From an uncultured Lachnospiraceae bacterium (lineage in GTDB: Bacteria; Bacillota; Clostridia; Lachnospirales; Lachnospiraceae), in NCBI GenBank assembly GCA_949948715.1, contig CATLGW010000020.1, forward strand, positions 1 through 42,062: DNA of 42,062 bases, in the 5' to 3' direction. The notes beneath the pieces are model-generated. The model saw nothing but the letters and a program-made list of their open reading frames with translations, searched no databases and was not told the origin of the DNA. Numbering within the stretch: position 1 is the stretch's first letter; each line of letters begins with the position of its first letter. Both the position numbers and the translations under genes were made by a program. Shown piece after piece: positions 41,948 through 42,062 of this stretch.

Positions 41948-42062
41948 AAAAGCCCCCGCAACTTACGGGGAAAGCCCCCCGCAACTTACGGGGAAAGCCC
42001 CCCGCAACTTACGGGGAAAGCCCCCCGCAACTTACGGGGAAAGCCCCCCGCAACTTACGGGG
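41948..42062. repeat. 23-bp tandem repeat array with a hairpin in each unit (at least five copies)
   Basis: Five head-to-tail 23-bp units start at 41948, 41971, 41994, 42017 and 42040. The unit can be read as aaagcccccc followed by gcaacttacgggg. Copy 1 differs by one base; copies 2-5 are identical. Within each, ccccg and cggggg can pair around taagttg on the minus strand, and ggcttt follows. The array runs off the window. It lies upstream of trkA in the direction of its transcription. No spacers separate the units, so it is not a CRISPR. Confidence 0.9.

Noticed and set aside
41948..42062. CRISPR array
   Set aside because: The units follow each other directly with no unique spacers and the unit is only 23 bp.

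Overview
The window reads as chromosomal DNA of a fairly GC-rich Gram-positive anaerobe, most likely a gut member of the Lachnospiraceae (Clostridia). The signs are strong GGAGG-type ribosome binding sites, a bile salt hydrolase, an [FeFe]-hydrogenase-type sensor, soluble MCP-type receptors, an ER-type S26 peptidase, and a small exported protein with a VYAASG-type leader. There is no rRNA, tRNA, insertion sequence or CRISPR array. No gene-free stretch exceeds about 220 bases.

Layout. 1-312 is the AT-rich end of a decayed tyrosine integrase. 363-3386 holds housekeeping and host-adaptation genes: ychF, lgt and bsh. 3545-18667 is one long operon-like run of twelve tightly spaced or overlapping genes. 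It contains a PqqD-like protein, an epimerase-PelD fusion, PelE, a 992-aa membrane protein, a DUF2194/PelA-like protein, PelF, PelG, a DUF2304 protein, a GT4, a GT2 and a DUF4832-type protein. This is a Gram-positive Pel-type exopolysaccharide locus with extra parts. A second DUF4832-type protein faces it on the minus strand (18603-20093) and their 3' ends overlap. A Stealth-type sugar-phosphate transferase and a flippase-nucleotidyltransferase fusion follow (20184-24111). An XRE regulator and two unknown membrane-anchored proteins separate this from the next block.

27047-32025 looks like a peptide or protein export and maturation module. It has a strong promoter, a 171-aa precursor-like protein with a KPVVLTSDEVFEGVYAASG-type leader, a terminator, an ABC exporter, a PqqD-HPr kinase-like fusion on the opposite strand, a Nudix hydrolase and an S26 peptidase of the Ser/His type. 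PqqD-like domains occur both here and at the head of the Pel operon. A PF14907-type nucleotidyltransferase domain, another family seen beside HprK-like kinases in some RiPP clusters, is fused to the flippase. I infer that the exopolysaccharide and exported-protein modules may cooperate in making an extracellular matrix, but this is not proven by the sequence.

32064-39011 carries a PocR-MCP soluble receptor, a secreted PF13200-like lipoprotein, a transglutaminase-like surface protein, an [FeFe] hydrogenase-like H-cluster domain fused to an MCP signalling domain, a nucleoside-kinase-like P-loop protein and a tiny FeoB-associated Cys-rich membrane protein. The window closes with a minus-strand trkA-trkH potassium uptake pair. 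Upstream of trkA are at least five perfect or near-perfect 23-bp tandem repeats that run off the window edge.

The most notable points are: the SDR-PelD fusion with an intact RxxD c-di-GMP I-site but degenerate GGDEF and SDR active sites; the VYAASG exported-protein module; the hydrogenase-MCP fusion; the flippase-nucleotidyltransferase fusion; and the terminal hairpin repeat array.
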